From the NCBI RefSeq assembly GCF_013249015.1, contig NZ_JABRPL010000009.1:1-34929 (forward strand): 34,929 bases of DNA, given 5' to 3'. Under the pieces are notes generated by a model, which had not been told where the DNA came from, ran no database searches, and saw only the letters and a program-made list of their open reading frames with translations. This document shows, one piece after another, positions 7,189-15,281 of this stretch; within the stretch, counting starts at the first letter, position 1, and every line of letters begins with the position of its first letter. Origin of the DNA: Rathayibacter agropyri. Its GTDB lineage: Bacteria; Actinomycetota; Actinomycetes; Actinomycetales; Microbacteriaceae. Made by a program: the position numbers and the translations under genes.

Positions 7189-8138
7189 GATGCGGCGGGG
7201 AACCCCTCGTGGCGGATGCCCCAGGCGACCGTCCAGTGCTCGCCCGGCTCCAGCCAGCGCAGGCCCTGCCCACTGGTGAGAGCCCCGGCCGGGGCGGTCA
7301 TCGGCTCGACCGCGATCGCGGTCTTCACGTCGTCGCCGTCGGGGAAGATCCGGGTGATGAAGACCTGGATGAAGTTGTGCGACGCGTCGGCCCAGAGGAG
7401 CACGCGGCGGCCGTCGGCGGCGCTGAGTCCGTGCACGCTCTCGCCGTCGACCATCCGCACGTCGGCCCAGGCATCGTCGAGTTCGAGGTCGCCGATGCGG
7501 CGGCCTCCGCGCAGGTCCCACTCGGTGCCCTCGACCGGGCTCTGACCGGTGGGGTTGAGGCGCTCGTCGACCTCGATGTGCACGGCAGCGTCCACGGTGA
7601 TCTCGAGTTCGTCGGTGGGGACGTCACCGATGGCGAGGAAGGGGTGCGTGCCGATCGCGACCGGGGCCTCGTCCGCTCCGACATTCACGACGTGGTGCAC
7701 GACCCTCAGACCATCGGCCTGTAGCTCGTAACGGACCGAGGTCTCGAGGTGGAACGGGTAGCCCGACTGGGGCACGACCGCCGCCGCGAGCTCGACGAAG
7801 GAGGTGCCCTGATCGATGAGGCGGTAGGGGGTGCTGACCAGCAATCCGTGGATGGCGTTGTGGTATTTCGGCTCGGTGATGGCGAGTTGGAGCGTCTCAC
7901 CGCGGTGATGCCAGCGGCCGTCCTTGACCCGGTTGGGCCAGGGGACGAGCACGATTCCCGAGCCGAACGGCGGGACGATGCTCTCGGGATAGGACGCGGT
8001 GATCTCGACTCCGTCAACGGAGAGGTGACGCAGCCCCGCTGCCACCTCCGTCACGACGGCGTGGAGGCTGCGTCCCTCTGCGCTGAGGTCGAGCGAGAAC
8101 TGGCGCCCGGTGGCGGGGGCGGGAGTGAAGTCGGCCAT
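7185..8138 (-). CDS. Aldose 1-epimerase (galactose mutarotase family)
   Basis: The 317-aa product interconverts alpha and beta anomers of hexoses, feeding alpha-galactose to galactokinase. Family residues are visible: NAIHGLL (first His), GTHPFLAIG (catalytic His) and VEPMTAPAGAL (catalytic Glu), with SGIVLVPWPNRVKDGRW as the substrate-loop signature. It is preceded 9 bp upstream by the DeoR regulator and overlaps DUF445 downstream. TAGGAT lies 6 nt before ATG 8138, so besides co-transcription it may have its own leaderless promoter; the same bases could serve as a weak ribosome-binding site. The galactose link is supported by galT-galK next door. Confidence 0.88.
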   Translation of the reverse strand: MADFTPAPATGRQFSLDLSAEGRSLHAVVTEVAAGLRHLSVDGVEITASYPESIVPPFGSGIVLVPWPNRVKDGRWHHRGETLQLAITEPKYHNAIHGLLVSTPYRLIDQGTSFVELAAAVVPQSGYPFHLETSVRYELQADGLRVVHHVVNVGADEAPVAIGTHPFLAIGDVPTDELEITVDAAVHIEVDERLNPTGQSPVEGTEWDLRGGRRIGDLELDDAWADVRMVDGESVHGLSAADGRRVLLWADASHNFIQVFITRIFPDGDDVKTAIAVEPMTAPAGALTSGQGLRWLEPGEHWTVAWGIRHEGFPAAS

Positions 8139-8147
8139 CTCTGAATC

Positions 8148-8975
8148 CTACGGACTGGCGCGCTCGCTCACGGTGCCGCAGCGAGTGACGGCGAGGCCCG
8201 ACTCCTCCAGCCGGGACACGAACTCGTCGTCGGCGCCGGCGCCGGTGAGGAGCCGGTCGAACTCATCGGCGGCAGCGACCCGGCCGAGATCGACAACGCC
8301 GAGCTTGCGCGAGTCGGCGACGACCACTCGGCGCGTCGCCGCGTGCAGCATCCGGCGCTTCAAGGTCGCCTCGGGGAGGTTCACATTCGTCACGCCCGCC
8401 TCGGGATGCACGCCGGTGCAGCCGATGAAGGCGACGTCGGCGTGCAGGCGCTCGAACATCTCTGAGGCGAGCGGCTCGACAAGCGAGTGCTGCAGCGGGC
8501 GGAGAGTGCCGCCGGTGACGACCACGGTGAAGCGCGGAATCGCCGGCTCGAGGGCCAGGGCCGTCGACAGGCCGTTGGTGATGACGGTGACGCCGGTCAG
8601 GTCTTCCCTCTCGACGAGGGCGTGCGCGATGGCGAGCGGAGTCGTACCGACGTCGAGGATGACGCTCTGACCGGAGGAAACGGACGCGGCGGCCTCCCGC
8701 CCGATCGCGGCTTTCTCGTCGGAGGCCGCGCTCAGGCCCTCCTCGAGCGAGCGCTCGCCGGGGCGCTGCACGACGGGAATCGCGCCGCCTCGCACGCGCT
8801 GCACGGCTCCTTCACCGGCGAGGACGGCAAGGTCCGAGCGGACCGTCACCACGGAGACGCCGAGCCGGTCGGCGAGCGCCGTCACGGCGACGAAGCCCGA
8901 GCGCTCGGTGAGCAGGCGGATGCGCAGTCGCCGCTCGGACGCCGAACCCGCGTTCTGGTCGCCGCCCGTTTTCAT
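8148..8975 (-). CDS. DeoR-family transcriptional regulator of the gal locus
   Basis: The 275-aa product has an N-terminal helix-turn-helix (LTERSGFVAVTALADRLGVS then VVTVRSDLAVL, followed by the typical VRGGAI wing) at about residues 20-65. A DeoR sugar-phosphate sensor domain follows (DEKAAIGREAAASV, SVILDVGTTPLAIAHAL, ITNGLSTAL). I start at ATG 8975 because upstream residues in the frame are atypical of the family. It is divergent from galT across an 87-bp gap holding an A/T-rich inverted repeat, and probably represses galT-galK and its own operon until a galactose-derived sugar phosphate binds. Confidence 0.87.
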   Translation of the reverse strand: MKTGGDQNAGSASERRLRIRLLTERSGFVAVTALADRLGVSVVTVRSDLAVLAGEGAVQRVRGGAIPVVQRPGERSLEEGLSAASDEKAAIGREAAASVSSGQSVILDVGTTPLAIAHALVEREDLTGVTVITNGLSTALALEPAIPRFTVVVTGGTLRPLQHSLVEPLASEMFERLHADVAFIGCTGVHPEAGVTNVNLPEATLKRRMLHAATRRVVVADSRKLGVVDLGRVAAADEFDRLLTGAGADDEFVSRLEESGLAVTRCGTVSERASP

Positions 8976-9006
8976 CCAGCCATGGTGGTCTGCCGAGCAT
9001 GACTTG

Positions 9007-9052
9007 TCAAAGAGAAAATTGGGTTTCGTTTTTGAAGGTGCAGCCCTAGTCT
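9007..9052 (+). promoter_or_regulatory. Divergent gal promoter region with inverted-repeat operator
   Basis: An inverted repeat with arms TCAAAGAGAAA (9007-9017) and TTTCGTTTTTGA (9024-9035) stands out by its A/T content between deoR and galT. It is a plausible DeoR operator. TAGTCT at 9047-9052 is a possible -10 box for galT, placing the transcript start within a few bases of ATG 9063; no ribosome-binding site precedes that ATG. Confidence 0.5.
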
Positions 9053-9062
9053 TGCTCCTGCC

Positions 9063-10325
9063 ATGAACGAAGCGATTCCCCTCTCCGCCGGCGTCATCAA
9101 GCGCCCGCACACGCTGGCCGACGGCCGCGAGCTCGTCTACTACGACGACGCCGACACGACGCTCCCCGCCGAGCGCTCAGCCGACGCCCGTGACCTCGAT
9201 CCCCGCCCCGCCACCGCCCGAATGCGCCAGGACGTTCTCAGCGGGGAGTGGGTGTCGATCGCCGCCTCCCGGCAGAATCGCGCGTTCCTGCCGCCCGCTA
9301 AACTCGACCCGCTAGCTCCGGCCTCACCGGACAACCCGTCCGAAGTGCCCAGCCGCTACGACGTCGCCGTCTTCGAGAACCGCTCCCCCTCTTTCGGGCC
9401 GCTGCTCGAAGACGCGGAGGCGCCCGCCTCCCTCGACGACCTGCGGACCCTCGGCTTGGGTCGCACGCTGACCAGCGTCGGCCGCTGCGAGGTCGTCTGC
9501 TTCAGCCCGGAATACGAGGGATCCATCGCCACGCTGAGCGCCTCTCGCGCACGGACGGTGGTCGAGGCCTGGGCCGACCGGGTCGGCGCCCTCTCGGCGC
9601 TGCCGGGCGTTCAGCAGGTCTTCCCGTTTGAGAACCGCGGTGAGGCGATCGGAGTCACGCTGCACCACCCGCACGGGCAGATCTACTCCTACCCCTACAT
9701 CACGCCCCGCACCACACGGCTCCTCGCGTCGCTCGATTCCTACGGGCCTTCGATGTTCGCCGACGTACTCGCCTTTGAGCAGGCCGGCGAGCGCGTCCTC
9801 CTCCGAGGCGAGCACTTCACCGCCTTCGTACCCTTCGCCGCGCGCTGGCCCATCGAGGTGCACCTGCTGCCGCACCGCCAGGTACCTGACCTCGCGGCGA
9901 CCACACCACAGGAGCGCGACGAGCTCGCCCGTCTGTACCAGCGGCTGCTGCGCGGTATCGACGCTCTGTACGACACCCCGACGCCCTACATCGCTGCCTG
10001 GCACCAGGCCCCCGTGCACGAGCGCCGCGACGAGGTGCGCCTGATGCTCCAGATCACCTCCCCGCGCCGAGCCGAAGCAAAGCTGAAGTTCCTCGCGGGC
10101 AGCGAGGCGGCGATGGGAGCGTGGATCGGCGACATTCCCCCCGAGGCGAGTGCCGCGGCCCTGCGCGCCGCGATCGAGCGGGCCGACGCCGCGCTCCTCG
10201 GGACCGAGATCGCCCGCCGGCCCGATGCGGAGCTGCCTTTCGCCGCACACAGCGACCCCGCGCTGTCCGACGGCGCCACCACGCCCGCCACGCCCACCGC
10301 CGGCATTGCCGAGGACAACCGATGA
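9063..10325 (+). CDS. galT: Galactose-1-phosphate uridylyltransferase
   Basis: The 420-aa product catalyses UDP-glucose + galactose-1-P to UDP-galactose + glucose-1-P in the Leloir pathway. The active-site loop TLHHPHGQIYSYPYI carries the HPH nucleophile motif. Other family marks are RQDVLSGEWVSIAASRQNR, FENRSPSF, CFSPEYEG and EVHLLPHRQVPDL. The length is slightly above the usual 350-380 aa, with about 45 extra N-terminal residues and a low-complexity Ala/Thr/Pro tail. No ribosome-binding site precedes ATG 9063; a -10 box 10 nt upstream suggests a nearly leaderless mRNA. The stop overlaps galK (ATGA). Confidence 0.95.
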   Translation: MNEAIPLSAGVIKRPHTLADGRELVYYDDADTTLPAERSADARDLDPRPATARMRQDVLSGEWVSIAASRQNRAFLPPAKLDPLAPASPDNPSEVPSRYDVAVFENRSPSFGPLLEDAEAPASLDDLRTLGLGRTLTSVGRCEVVCFSPEYEGSIATLSASRARTVVEAWADRVGALSALPGVQQVFPFENRGEAIGVTLHHPHGQIYSYPYITPRTTRLLASLDSYGPSMFADVLAFEQAGERVLLRGEHFTAFVPFAARWPIEVHLLPHRQVPDLAATTPQERDELARLYQRLLRGIDALYDTPTPYIAAWHQAPVHERRDEVRLMLQITSPRRAEAKLKFLAGSEAAMGAWIGDIPPEASAAALRAAIERADAALLGTEIARRPDAELPFAAHSDPALSDGATTPATPTAGIAEDNR

Positions 10326-11503
10326 CCGTCGCCTCCGCCTCCCTCATCGCCGTCGCTCGCCGCGCCGGCGACCACTTCCAGCGCGCGTACGGTCGCCCCT
10401 CGGCCGGAGTATGGGCCGGTCCCGGCCGGGTGAACCTGATCGGCGAGCACACCGATTACAACGACGGCTTCGTCTTCCCGTTCGCGATCGACCGCGCCAC
10501 GGCTATGGCGGTTGCCCGCCGCGAGGACCGGACGATCCGGATCGGGAGCGCCTTCTCCCCCGACGTCATCGAGGTCTCCCTCGACGAACTTCGCCCGGAC
10601 GCGTTATCTGGCTGGTCGGCGTATCCGCTCGGCGTCGTCTGGGCGCTCACCGAGTACGGTGTCGCCCTCTCCGAGCACACCGGCTTTGACGCGTTCGTTG
10701 ACTCGGACGTGCCCGTGGGCGCCGGGCTCTCGAGTTCGGCCGCGCTGATGTGCGCGATGGCGGTCGCCTTGAACGAGCTCTGGGGCCTCGACCTCGACCG
10801 CGCAACGCTGGCCCGGGTAGGTCGACGGGCCGAGAACGTCGCCGTCGGCGCTCCGACCGGGATCATGGACGAGTCCGCGTCCCTGTTCGGCAAGCGCGAC
10901 GCCGCGGTCTTCCTCGACTGCCGCAGCCTCGACACCGAGGTGATCCCGCTGGGGTTCGAGGAGGCGGGACTCGTCCTGCTGGTCATCGACACCCGGGTTG
11001 AGCACGCGCACGCTACGGGCGGTTACGCCGAGCGTCGTGCGTCCTGCGAACTCGGCGCCTCGACGCTGGGAGTCGACTCCCTGCGGGAACTCTCGGTCGA
11101 CGATCTGCCGCGCGCGCAGGAACATCTCGATGACGTCACCTACCGACGGGTGAAGCACGTCGTGACCGAGGACGCCCGCGTCCTCACCACCGTGCGCACT
11201 CTCCGCGAGCACGGCCCGCGCGCGATCGGCACGTTGCTCGACGCCGGGCACGTGTCGCTCCGCGACGACTTCGAAATCTCGATACCCGAGCTCGACACCG
11301 CGGTCGAGGCCTCACGCGGCGCGGGCGCACTCGGCGCACGGATGACCGGGGGTGGCTTCGGCGGCTCCGCGATCGCCCTGACGCCGGTCGATAAGGAGGA
11401 GGACGTCCGGGCGGCGGTCCTGGCCGCCTTCGCGGAGAAGGGCTTCGCGACTCCCGAGCTGTTCCTGGTGACCGCGGCCGACGGCGCGGGGCGCGTGCTC
11501 TGA
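10322..11503 (+). CDS. galK: Galactokinase
   Basis: The 393-aa product phosphorylates galactose with ATP. It belongs to the GHMP kinases: GPGRVNLIGEHTDYNDGF is the galactokinase signature near residue 35, PVGAGLSSSAAL the phosphate-binding loop, and GARMTGGGFGGSAI the C-terminal GHMP motif. ATG 10322 overlaps the galT stop, so the two are translationally coupled. No galE is present in the window, so UDP-glucose 4-epimerase must be encoded elsewhere. It converges on the alcohol dehydrogenase gene with about 50 bp between and no obvious terminator. Confidence 0.95.
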   Translation: MTVASASLIAVARRAGDHFQRAYGRPSAGVWAGPGRVNLIGEHTDYNDGFVFPFAIDRATAMAVARREDRTIRIGSAFSPDVIEVSLDELRPDALSGWSAYPLGVVWALTEYGVALSEHTGFDAFVDSDVPVGAGLSSSAALMCAMAVALNELWGLDLDRATLARVGRRAENVAVGAPTGIMDESASLFGKRDAAVFLDCRSLDTEVIPLGFEEAGLVLLVIDTRVEHAHATGGYAERRASCELGASTLGVDSLRELSVDDLPRAQEHLDDVTYRRVKHVVTEDARVLTTVRTLREHGPRAIGTLLDAGHVSLRDDFEISIPELDTAVEASRGAGALGARMTGGGFGGSAIALTPVDKEEDVRAAVLAAFAEKGFATPELFLVTAADGAGRVL

Positions 11504-11555
11504 CTCACCCGCCCTGACGATCACTTCTGCCGCAGAGGCTAGCGCCAGGGACCGC

Positions 11556-12602
11556 TCAGCGCTCGAAGGTCGAGGCGTCGATCACGAAGCGGTAGCGCAC
11601 ATCCGAGGCGAGCACGCGCTCGTACGCCTCGGTGATCTGCGAGGCCGACACGACCTCGACCTCGCTCGCGATGCCCTTCTCGGCGCAGAAGTCGAGCATC
11701 TCCTGGGTCTCGCGGATGCCTCCGATGCCTGAGCCCGCGAACGAACGACGAGCGCCGAACAGCGTGAAGACGTGCAGCGGCAGCGGCTCGGCCGGGGCAC
11801 CAACGTTGACCATTGTTCCGTTGCGGCGGAGAAGACCGAGGTAGGCGTCGAGGTCGAGTGGAGCGCTCACCGTGTTGATGATGAGATCGAAAGTGTTCGC
11901 CAGCTCGGTGAACGTCGCCTCGTCCTTCGTCGCGAAGTAGTGGTCGGCACCGAGGCGGAGGCCGTCCTCCTTCTTGCTCAGCGTCTGCGAGAGGACGGTG
12001 ACCTCAGCCCCCATCGCGTGCGCGAACTTCACGGCCATGTGACCGAGCCCGCCGAGGCCGACGACCGCAACCTGCTTACCGGGGCCCGCCTCCCAGTGCG
12101 ACAGCGGCGAGTAGGTGGTGATGCCCGCGCAGAGCAAGGGCGCGGCGGCCTCGTAGGGGATCGATTCGGGGACGCGCAGCACGAAGTCCTCGACGACGAC
12201 GATGTGGGTGGAGTACCCGCCCTGCGTGATGCTGCCGTCGCGATCGACCGAGGCGTAGGTGCCGGTGTTGCCCTGCAGGCAGTACTGCTCCTCACCGGCG
12301 AGGCAGTTCTCGCACTCGCGACAGGAGTTGACCATGCAGCCGACGCCGACGCGGTCGCCGATGGAGTGCTTGGTCACCTCGGTGCCGACCTCGGTGACGA
12401 TGCCGACGATCTCGTGCCCAACAGTGAGCGGGTACTGCACCGGTCCCCACTCGCCGCGCACCGTGTGGATATCGGAGTGGCAGATGCCGGCATACGCGAT
12501 CTCGATCAGGATGTCCTGCGGTCCGACGTCCCGACGCTCGATCGTGGTGGGGATGAGCGGCTCGGTTGCGGAGGGGGCGGCGTAGGCGGTGACGGTGCGC
12601 AT
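11556..12602 (-). CDS. NAD(P)-dependent zinc alcohol dehydrogenase (cinnamyl-alcohol-dehydrogenase type)
   Basis: The 348-aa medium-chain dehydrogenase resembles the YahK/CAD group of aldehyde reductases. Catalytic zinc ligands appear in GICHSDIH and the following GHE. The structural zinc site is the four-Cys lobe [15 protein letters not shown], and the nucleotide fold is marked by [21 protein letters not shown] 7 nt before ATG 12602 fixes the start. It probably reduces aromatic or aliphatic aldehydes with NADPH; the substrate cannot be read from sequence. It is a single gene, 123 bp downstream of folD on the same strand. Confidence 0.9.
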   Translation of the reverse strand: MRTVTAYAAPSATEPLIPTTIERRDVGPQDILIEIAYAGICHSDIHTVRGEWGPVQYPLTVGHEIVGIVTEVGTEVTKHSIGDRVGVGCMVNSCRECENCLAGEEQYCLQGNTGTYASVDRDGSITQGGYSTHIVVVEDFVLRVPESIPYEAAAPLLCAGITTYSPLSHWEAGPGKQVAVVGLGGLGHMAVKFAHAMGAEVTVLSQTLSKKEDGLRLGADHYFATKDEATFTELANTFDLIINTVSAPLDLDAYLGLLRRNGTMVNVGAPAEPLPLHVFTLFGARRSFAGSGIGGIRETQEMLDFCAEKGIASEVEVVSASQITEAYERVLASDVRYRFVIDASTFER

Positions 12603-12725
12603 GGATTCTCCTCGTGGGTCGCGCTCCTTGGACGCGTCCCACGTTGGGGGGATGCGAGAGCGCTGGACAACGCTACCGGGGATCCGACGAGATGGTGCCC
12701 GAACGCATGCGAACGAGAGCGAGAG

Positions 12726-13607
12726 TCAGCGCAGAGCGCGCTCAGCCGCAGTGACGACGTTGTGGATCAGCATTGCGCGGGTCATGGGGCCAACACCACC
12801 GGGGACCGGCGACAACCAGCCCGCGACCTCGGCCACTCCTGGAGCGACGTCGCCGGTGAGCTTCGCGCGCCCGGTGTCGGGGTTGTCCACCCGGGTGATC
12901 CCCACGTCGAGGACTGCCGCACCAGGCTTCACCCAGTCGGCGGCGATCAGTCCAGGCACGCCGACCGCCGCGACGACGATGTCCGCGCGGCGCACCTCCG
13001 TAGCGAGGTCGGCGGTACGCGAGTGCGTGAGCGTGACGGTGGCGTCGAGGCCCTTTCGGGTGAGCAGCAGGCCGAGCGGGCGACCGACCGTGAGACCGCG
13101 ACCGACGACGACCACGTGCTTTCCCGCCGTCGGGATGCCGTGGCGCCGAAGCATCTCGACGATGCCGTTCGGCGTGCACGGCAGCGGGCTGTCGAGCTCG
13201 CCCTCGACGCCGAGAACAAGGCGACCGAGATTCGTCGGGTGCAAGCCATCGGCGTCCTTATCGGGGTCCATCAGCTCCAGCATCGCGTTCTCGTCGATGC
13301 CCGTGGGCAGCGGCAGCTGAATGATGTAGCCCGTCACCGACTCCGACTGGTTCAACCCGAGGATGGCCGTGCGGATATCGTCCGCCGACGCCGTTGCGGG
13401 CAGGTCGACGCGGATCGACTCGATCCCGACCTCGGCACAGTCACGGTGCTTGCCCGCGACGTACGAGCGCGAGGCTGGATCGTCGCCGACGAGCAGGGTG
13501 CCGAGTCCGGGCACGACGCCCCGCTCGCGCAGTGCGGCGACGCGCTCGGCGATCTCCGCCTTCACTGCTGCCGCAGTGGCGACTCCGTCGAGTACCTGTG
13601 CCGTCAT
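12726..13607 (-). CDS. folD: Methylenetetrahydrofolate dehydrogenase/cyclohydrolase
   Basis: The 293-aa bifunctional enzyme converts 5,10-methylene-THF to 10-formyl-THF using NADP. Motifs are [10 protein letters not shown] (catalytic Lys), [35 protein letters not shown] (NADP loop) and [16 protein letters not shown] 8 nt before ATG 13607 sets the start. It lies 77 bp downstream of glyA behind a strong hairpin, so it is either in the riboswitch-controlled operon with some read-through or partly separate. It supplies the 10-formyl-THF used by PurN and PurH encoded elsewhere in the window. Confidence 0.96.
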   Translation of the reverse strand: MTAQVLDGVATAAAVKAEIAERVAALRERGVVPGLGTLLVGDDPASRSYVAGKHRDCAEVGIESIRVDLPATASADDIRTAILGLNQSESVTGYIIQLPLPTGIDENAMLELMDPDKDADGLHPTNLGRLVLGVEGELDSPLPCTPNGIVEMLRRHGIPTAGKHVVVVGRGLTVGRPLGLLLTRKGLDATVTLTHSRTADLATEVRRADIVVAAVGVPGLIAADWVKPGAAVLDVGITRVDNPDTGRAKLTGDVAPGVAEVAGWLSPVPGGVGPMTRAMLIHNVVTAAERALR

Positions 13608-13626
13608 GTCGGGCTCCTTGGTCTAG

Positions 13627-13665
13627 GCGCGGCGGAGGGAGGGGCGTGCCCCGCCTCCGCCGCGC
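13627..13665 (-). terminator. Strong hairpin between glyA and folD
   Basis: Twelve-base perfect arms GCGCGGCGGAGG (13627-13638) and CCTCCGCCGCGC (13654-13665) with a 15-nt loop fill most of the 77-bp gap. It could terminate part of the glyA transcript, setting a glyA/folD ratio, or protect the 3' end of the glyA message. Confidence 0.65.
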
Positions 13666-13684
13666 GGGTGGTGCAGCGGATCGA

Positions 13685-14977
13685 CTACAGCCCGGGGTAC
13701 AGCGGGAAGTTGTCGGTGAGGCGAGCAACGCGAGTGCGTAGCGCCTCGAGATCGGCCGAGGGCTTGAGCGCCTCGGCAATGACGTCGGCGACCTCGGTGA
13801 ACTCGGCGTCGCCGAAGCCGCGGGTCGCGAGCGCGGGCGTCCCGATCCGCAGGCCCGACGTGACCATCGGCGGGCGGGGGTCGAACGGCACCGCGTTGCG
13901 GTTCACCGTGATACCGACCTCGTGGAGGCGGTCCTCGGCCTGCTGGCCGTCGAGCGGCGAGTTCCGCAGGTCGGCCAGCACCAAGTGCACGTCGGTGCCG
14001 CCGGTGAGCACGTCGATGCCCTCGGCCTTCGTATCGGCCGCGGTCAGGCGCTCCGCGAGGATCTGCGCGCCCCGGATGGTCCGCGCCTGGCGGTCCGCGA
14101 ATTCGGCCCCGCCGGCGAGCTTGAACGCGGTCGCCTTCGCGGCGATCACGTGCATCAGTGGTCCGCCTTGTTGCCCGGGGAACACGGCCGAGTTGAGCTT
14201 CTTCGCGTACTCCTGCTTGGCCAGGATGAGGCCCGAGCGCGGACCGGCGAGGGTCTTGTGCACTGTCGAGGTGACGACGTCGGCATGCGGCACCGGTGAT
14301 GGGTGCAGCCCGGCGGCGACGAGGCCGGCGAAGTGCGCCATATCGACCCAGAGCTTGGCGCCCACCTCATCTGCGATAGCGCGGAACGCCTCGAAGTCGA
14401 GGTGGCGCGGGTAGGCAGACCAGCCGGCGATGAGTACCTGCGGGCGGACCTCGAGGGCCTTCTCGCGGACGGCGTCCATGTCGATCCGGAAGGTCTGCGG
14501 GTCGACGCCGTAGGAGGTGGCGTTGTAGAGCTTGCCCGAAAAGTTCAGCTTCATGCCGTGCGTGAGGTGCCCGCCGTGCGCCAGCTCGAGGCCCAGAATG
14601 GTGTCGCCGGGCTGGATCAGCGCGGCGAGCGCCGCCGCGTTGGCGGTCGCGCCCGAGTGCGGCTGGACGTTGGCGAACTCGGCGCCGAAGAGCGCCTTCG
14701 CTCGGTCGATCGCGAGCTGCTCGGCGACATCAACGAATTCGCAGCCGCCGTAGTAGCGGCGGCCCGGGTAACCCTCGGCGTACTTGTTGGTGAGGACAGA
14801 GCCCTGCGACTCGAGGACGGCACGTGGCACGAAGTTCTCGCTCGCGATCATCTCAAGGTAGCCGCGCTGGCGGTCGAGTTCCTGCTGGAGGACGGCAGCG
14901 ATCTCGGGGTCAACGACCGAGACGGGCTCATTGAACGACGCGGCGAGATCGGTGCTCGGGGCAGAGGAAGGGGACAC
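13685..14977 (-). CDS. glyA: Serine hydroxymethyltransferase
   Basis: The 430-aa PLP enzyme converts serine + THF to glycine + 5,10-methylene-THF, the main entry of one-carbon units. The PLP lysine is in [16 protein letters not shown] (about Lys241). [15 protein letters not shown] carries the cofactor-ring Asp and His, and [24 protein letters not shown] and HGGHLTHG are family marks. I use GTG 14977, with AAGGAG 7 nt upstream, rather than the longer open frame, because upstream residues are riboswitch and expression-platform DNA. It is the first gene of the ZTP-riboswitch unit. Confidence 0.96.
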   Translation of the reverse strand: MSPSSAPSTDLAASFNEPVSVVDPEIAAVLQQELDRQRGYLEMIASENFVPRAVLESQGSVLTNKYAEGYPGRRYYGGCEFVDVAEQLAIDRAKALFGAEFANVQPHSGATANAAALAALIQPGDTILGLELAHGGHLTHGMKLNFSGKLYNATSYGVDPQTFRIDMDAVREKALEVRPQVLIAGWSAYPRHLDFEAFRAIADEVGAKLWVDMAHFAGLVAAGLHPSPVPHADVVTSTVHKTLAGPRSGLILAKQEYAKKLNSAVFPGQQGGPLMHVIAAKATAFKLAGGAEFADRQARTIRGAQILAERLTAADTKAEGIDVLTGGTDVHLVLADLRNSPLDGQQAEDRLHEVGITVNRNAVPFDPRPPMVTSGLRIGTPALATRGFGDAEFTEVADVIAEALKPSADLEALRTRVARLTDNFPLYPGL

Positions 14978-15065
14978 GGACGCTCCTTGACTGGGAAACG
15001 GAAGGGGCCCGGGAGGTCGCAGCGAAGCGACTCGGCTCGTGCGGGCGACCCGAACTACGGTATCC

Positions 15066-15170
15066 GTTCCAGCCCAGGCGTGCGGCGGGAAAAGTGTCCG
15101 GAGGAGTGCTCCGGAGGAAGGTGCCGCTCCCTGATGGTCACCCATCCGAACGCCAGTCGCAGCGCGATTA
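15066..15170 (-). ncRNA. ZTP riboswitch (pfl motif) upstream of glyA
   Basis: On the minus strand the two conserved halves of the ZMP/ZTP aptamer are visible in order. The first is GCGACTGGCG (around 15151-15160), then a GATGG/CCATC hairpin and GGGAGCGGCAC, which pairs back to GCGCTGC to close helix P1. After a variable linker, the pseudoknot-bearing CGCCTGGGC lies at 15072-15080. TAGAGT just before the aptamer is a possible -10 box, so transcription would start at its 5' end. Known examples bind ZMP/ZTP, which accumulate when 10-formyl-THF is short, and switch on folate and purine genes such as glyA. About 90 nt separate the aptamer from the GTG start, space for an expression platform. Confidence 0.85.
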
Positions 15171-15281
15171 CTCTAGCAACGAGGGGCGCGTGGCGCGGGA
15201 AGTCGATCGCGCTGACGCAGGAGAAGGTCTGTGCAACGATCGCTCGCAACCGTCTCCTCGCGGGACACAGGAGGGAGCGCC

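Noticed and set aside
6064-7545. Long open frame on the plus strand (493 codons)
   Set aside because: It is antisense to the DUF445 and epimerase genes, highly charged and repetitive, and matches no family; a GC-bias shadow.
12603-12725. Riboswitch upstream of the alcohol dehydrogenase
   Set aside because: No conserved aptamer sequence is recognisable; only an ordinary ribosome-binding site is visible.
11772-14414. 880-codon open frame on the plus strand
   Set aside because: It runs antisense across adh, folD and glyA, which have clear motifs; its own translation is low-complexity Arg/Asp/Val.
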